Shown here: positions 61,240-64,000 of the stretch, one piece after another
How the letters are laid out: the number at the start of each line of letters is the position of its first letter
Numbering within the stretch: the first letter of the stretch is position 1
Assembly: GCA_945833835.1 (NCBI GenBank)
Contig: CAMAFR010000001.1
Span: forward strand, 1 to 64,000
From: an uncultured Bacteroides sp.
GTDB taxonomy: Bacteria; Bacteroidota; Bacteroidia; Bacteroidales; Bacteroidaceae
Length of the DNA: 64,000 bases
Reading direction: 5' to 3'
Made by a program: the position numbers and the translations under genes
Notes under the pieces: generated by a model
Seen by the model: only the letters and a program-made list of their open reading frames with translations
Database searches by the model: none
Told to the model about the DNA's origin: nothing

Positions 61240-61292
61240 AAAGGCACGAAGGCACCGAGTGTTTTATCACGGTGCTTTCGTGCCTTTGTTTT
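61240..61292 (+). terminator. Terminator-like stem after the porin gene
   Basis: AAAGGCACGAAGGCACCG (61240-61257) pairs with CGGTGCTTTCGTGCCTTT (61270-61287) at 17 of 18 positions, followed by GTTTTCT. It lies in the convergent space before the M1 peptidase stop. The arm sequence is related to the repeat at 16142-16193. Confidence 0.75.
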
Positions 61293-61293
61293 C

Positions 61294-63822
61294 TCAAGGA
61301 CGTTCGTTTCCCGTTGCCCGGAACAATCCATACGAAGCTTGCAGGATTTTGTTCTTCAGCAAGGGCGGGTACGACGGATGCTCCTGCAAGAAACGTTGTA
61401 CTTCCTTATATGCCTCCTGGCTCCGGTGGTTGCCGAGCAAGGCACCTGTCCAGTTGCGTGGGAAGAAGATATCGCCGGTGCGTTGCACCTCCTCCAGCAG
61501 TTCCAGTCCCGGACGGATGTATTTCACGGCGTGCTTTTCGCGCAGCGGATGGTTCAGGTAACCCAATACGCTGGCTGTCCAAGGCTCAATGCGCCTGTTT
61601 TCGGCCTGGCGGAGGCTTTCGAACAGCCGGTCTTGTCCGGCCTCGTCGGTGGTCAGGGCACGGGCGATAAAATCGAACTGCCGCTGGCGGTCCGGATCAC
61701 GGAGGCGTGACCGTTGCAGGCTCAGGAGGGTTTCTTGTTGCTGCGGACGCCTGAGGGCCAACTCATAGGCCAGGGTCGTATAGTCTTTTTCGTTCAGCAA
61801 AGGGTGTGACTGCTGTTCCCAGAGGGCATACAGCGAGTCGATGACGTCGGCCGATGTGGCTTGCGTAATCAGGTGCCGCAACAGCTGCTGCCGGCACGAG
61901 GGGAGCGGGTGGCGTTGGCTCAGTTCGTACAGGAAGGTTTCGGCCGCTCTCCGTTGGGAATCAGTCAGTCCTTTCAAAGTGCCCGCCAGATAGTCGGTCA
62001 GGGTAGAGGCGATGAGCGGATTGGTTTCGCCCGGCAGTCCTTGGGTCAATGATCGGTTCCATTCCGCATCCGTGAGTCGTTGGGCCAGGTAGTTCTCCTG
62101 CAAAGTCATCAGCACGGCATAACGGGCGGTCTCATTGTCCAGGGTGGTCCAGTTCTGGAGCATATAGTCGAGCGACTGCTGGTCGGGCAGGAAACGTCCG
62201 TATCCCTTGCCGTCGGTGTTCGGCAGCACCACGTCCGGCTCGAACGCCAGTCCGACTGTTGCGCTGTCTGTGTCCAGCTCGATGTCCAGGGTCTGCCGGC
62301 GGTTGTCTCGGAGGACGGTCACTTCCAGTCGTTGCGGCCAGCAGATGCCTCGTTGGTACGGATCTGTCTGTTTCACGGTCAGGGTTGTACCTCGCGTCTG
62401 GAAGGTGATGTCCGGCATGCCTTTTTGGTGGACCCAGGCTTCGCTGAACTGTTTCAGGTCGGCAGGGCTGATGCTGTCCAGAATTTCTATCAGCTGGTCC
62501 CAGGTAGCATTGCCGTAGGCATACCGTTGCAGGTAGGTGCGGATGCCGGTCTGGAAGCCGGCCTCACCCATGATGTCAATGAGCTTTTCCATCATGATCG
62601 GCGCCTTGTTGTAGATGATTTGTCCATAGACCAGTCCCGCCTGGTTCAGATTGTCCAGCCGTTGTTGGATGGAGGTGGTGCCCAGTGTGCGGTCTTCGCT
62701 CAGCGAGGAGGCGGTGAACAACTTCATGCGGTTCAGCCGGTGGTTGACCTCTTTAAACAGTGGTTCGCTGATGCGGGCGGCAAAATGGTTGGCAAACACT
62801 TCTTTGGTCCATACATCGTTGAACCACGCCATGGTGACCAGGTCGCCAAACCACATGTGCGCCGTTTCGTGGGCGATGAGTTGGGTGCGCCCCAGTTCCT
62901 CGTCCAGCGTAGGATGTTCGCTGAGGAACATACGGTTGTCGTTGTAGAGGGTGGCACCGGTGTGCTCCATGCCCCCGTATTGGAATCCCGGTAGGATAAC
63001 CAGGTCGTACTTGGCAAACGGATAGTCGATGCCCGTATAGTCTTCCAGCCATTCCAGCGAAGCGGCCACCTGGCTGAAGATGGTTTCCAGCTGTCGCAGC
63101 TTTTGGGGGGCGGTCTCGCGGTAATAGGCGGCAAAGGTATGCTTGCCGTCATTGTAGGTCTGTTGCTCCAGCTTCCCCGCCACGAACGAGAACAGGTAGG
63201 TGCTCAGCGGTTCGGTTTGTCCGAACCGGATGGTACGCCGGCTGCCTTTCACCGCTTCGTCTTCGATAAAGGTGTTCGACACGGCTTTCCAGCTTTCGGG
63301 CACTTCCAGTGTCAGTCGGAAGCGGGCTTTCAGACCGGGCTGGTCAAAGCAGGGAAAGAGGGTGCGGGCACGGTCGGGCACCAGCAGTGTGTACATGAAC
63401 TCGTCGTTACGGTTCAGTGACTGGTTGCCGGCCACGAAGTCGATGTCCACTTTGTTGAGGCCGGCGGTGGTCTGGCTCCGGTCAATGACGATGTGCTCAT
63501 TCGCAATTCGATAGGTGACTGGCTGGCCGTTGAGGGTCACGCCCCGTACCTTCGAGGCGTTTTCGCGGAAGTCCAGCACCAGCGGTTCCGGTTGTTGCAG
63601 CCGCACGCTGATGCCGGCACTGCCGTTCACGGCTTCGGTTTTCTGTTCGGGCAGCGAGAAAAACAGCTCGTAGCTGACGGACGTATAATGGGCTTGCCGC
63701 CAGGTGGCCAATTCGTAGGTGACACCGGCGGCGATGTGGTCAGCAGTGGTTCCATCCTGGCAGTTCGTGGTCAAAAAACAGCAGCAGAGGGTCGTGACCA
63801 GGCTTTTAACGTAGTGTTTCAT
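61294..63822 (-). CDS. M1-family aminopeptidase lipoprotein
   Basis: A zinc aminopeptidase of 842 residues. The signal peptide ends in a lipobox (FLTTNC, Cys21), so it is probably anchored in a membrane facing outwards. The catalytic domain has GGMEHTGATLYND (GAMEN-type exopeptidase motif with His in place of Asn), the zinc site HETAHMWFGDLVTMAWFNDVWTKE in parts (HExxH-X18-E), and a C-terminal ERAP1-like helical region from about 500. I start at 63822, since ten upstream codons precede the signal peptide. It removes N-terminal residues from peptides. Confidence 0.92.
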   Translation of the reverse strand: MKHYVKSLVTTLCCCFLTTNCQDGTTADHIAAGVTYELATWRQAHYTSVSYELFFSLPEQKTEAVNGSAGISVRLQQPEPLVLDFRENASKVRGVTLNGQPVTYRIANEHIVIDRSQTTAGLNKVDIDFVAGNQSLNRNDEFMYTLLVPDRARTLFPCFDQPGLKARFRLTLEVPESWKAVSNTFIEDEAVKGSRRTIRFGQTEPLSTYLFSFVAGKLEQQTYNDGKHTFAAYYRETAPQKLRQLETIFSQVAASLEWLEDYTGIDYPFAKYDLVILPGFQYGGMEHTGATLYNDNRMFLSEHPTLDEELGRTQLIAHETAHMWFGDLVTMAWFNDVWTKEVFANHFAARISEPLFKEVNHRLNRMKLFTASSLSEDRTLGTTSIQQRLDNLNQAGLVYGQIIYNKAPIMMEKLIDIMGEAGFQTGIRTYLQRYAYGNATWDQLIEILDSISPADLKQFSEAWVHQKGMPDITFQTRGTTLTVKQTDPYQRGICWPQRLEVTVLRDNRRQTLDIELDTDSATVGLAFEPDVVLPNTDGKGYGRFLPDQQSLDYMLQNWTTLDNETARYAVLMTLQENYLAQRLTDAEWNRSLTQGLPGETNPLIASTLTDYLAGTLKGLTDSQRRAAETFLYELSQRHPLPSCRQQLLRHLITQATSADVIDSLYALWEQQSHPLLNEKDYTTLAYELALRRPQQQETLLSLQRSRLRDPDRQRQFDFIARALTTDEAGQDRLFESLRQAENRRIEPWTASVLGYLNHPLREKHAVKYIRPGLELLEEVQRTGDIFFPRNWTGALLGNHRSQEAYKEVQRFLQEHPSYPPLLKNKILQASYGLFRATGNERP

Positions 63823-63849
63823 GCAGTAAGAAATAAGTTTGATACAAGG

Positions 63850-63857
63850 CAAAGGTA
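63850..63857 (-). promoter_or_regulatory. -7 box (TACCTTTG) for the M1 peptidase gene
   Basis: TACCTTTG on the minus strand fits TAnnTTTG, 28 bases upstream of the ATG at 63822. Confidence 0.5.
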
Positions 63858-63940
63858 TAAAAAACTTTTTTGTTGAGGGAACTCTACTTCGTTGCGCTTA
63901 AAAAAAATGATATTTTCAAGGAGCGTTGCAGAATTATTCC

Positions 63941-63948
63941 TATCTTTG
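63941..63948 (+). promoter_or_regulatory. -7 box (TATCTTTG) near the right end
   Basis: TATCTTTG on the plus strand fits TAnnTTTG. No gene starts between it and the end of the window, so it would serve a gene outside. Confidence 0.4.
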
Positions 63949-64000
63949 CAACTCAATTGTTTGTCCTCTTCTTGGAATGGTGGACAACATCTAATAACTA

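Overview
The window is a typical stretch of a Bacteroidota chromosome, most likely order Bacteroidales and close to Bacteroides. The evidence is direct: a near-canonical RprX/RprY two-component pair, GldE beside ssb and mutY, a fused LpxC-FabZ gene, a short primary sigma factor of the 286-residue Bacteroidota type, almost no Shine-Dalgarno sequences, and many copies of the Bacteroides -7 promoter box TAnnTTTG. Coding DNA is rich in G and C at third codon positions, which is high for Bacteroides in the strict sense, so a GC-rich relative is possible. No rRNA, CRISPR array, intact insertion sequence or prophage was seen.

Layout. 1-5353 (mostly minus): the start of an AAA-ATPase-like gene, two secreted or periplasmic peptidases, ribonuclease G and HU. 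5557-9108 (plus): mutY, ssb, gldE and a phosphopantetheinyl transferase. 9141-13017 (minus): a PhoR/PhoB-like pair, asparaginase and tRNA-Ala(GGC). 13149-21587 (plus): acetyltransferase, pepT, gcvT, DMT transporter, HAD phosphatase, panB, MFS transporter, ettA. 21795-25789 (minus): nitroreductase, umuDC, a small exported protein and rpoD. 26031-35163 (plus): threonylcarbamoyl-AMP synthase, CLC channel, fmt, rpe, comEC, nrnA, a DUF4827 lipoprotein and glmM. 35173-41205: hemW, then an EF-G paralogue and rprXY. 41321-43912: a 58-residue membrane protein, a MarR regulator, the rpsF-rpsR-rplI operon and a small lipoprotein. 44218-47572: mtaB, a glycosyltransferase and an AI-2E family protein in overlapping frames. 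47579-57929 (minus): miaA, a PRiA4-ORF3-like protein, lpxD-lpxC/fabZ-lpxA, purM-prfA-pyrF and a GHL10-type glycosidase. 58021-63822: cstA with two outer-membrane proteins, then an M1 aminopeptidase lipoprotein.

Themes. Most genes are housekeeping: translation and tRNA modification (fmt, prfA, miaA, mtaB, tsaC-like, ettA, ribosomal proteins, RNase G), cell envelope (lpx genes, glmM), cofactor and nucleotide synthesis, and DNA repair (mutY, umuDC). Two genes fit nutrient limitation: cstA, and an EF-G paralogue that lacks the catalytic residues for GTP hydrolysis.

The least explained signal is between genes. At least five intergenic spaces carry short arrays of degenerate 22- or 23-bp units with self-complementary cores. 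The period is the same from place to place but the sequence differs. A MITE-like element with perfect 16-bp terminal inverted repeats lies next to one of them. Perfect Shine-Dalgarno sequences occur before rpsR and rplI but not before rpsF, which is notable in a phylum whose ribosomes normally hide the anti-Shine-Dalgarno.
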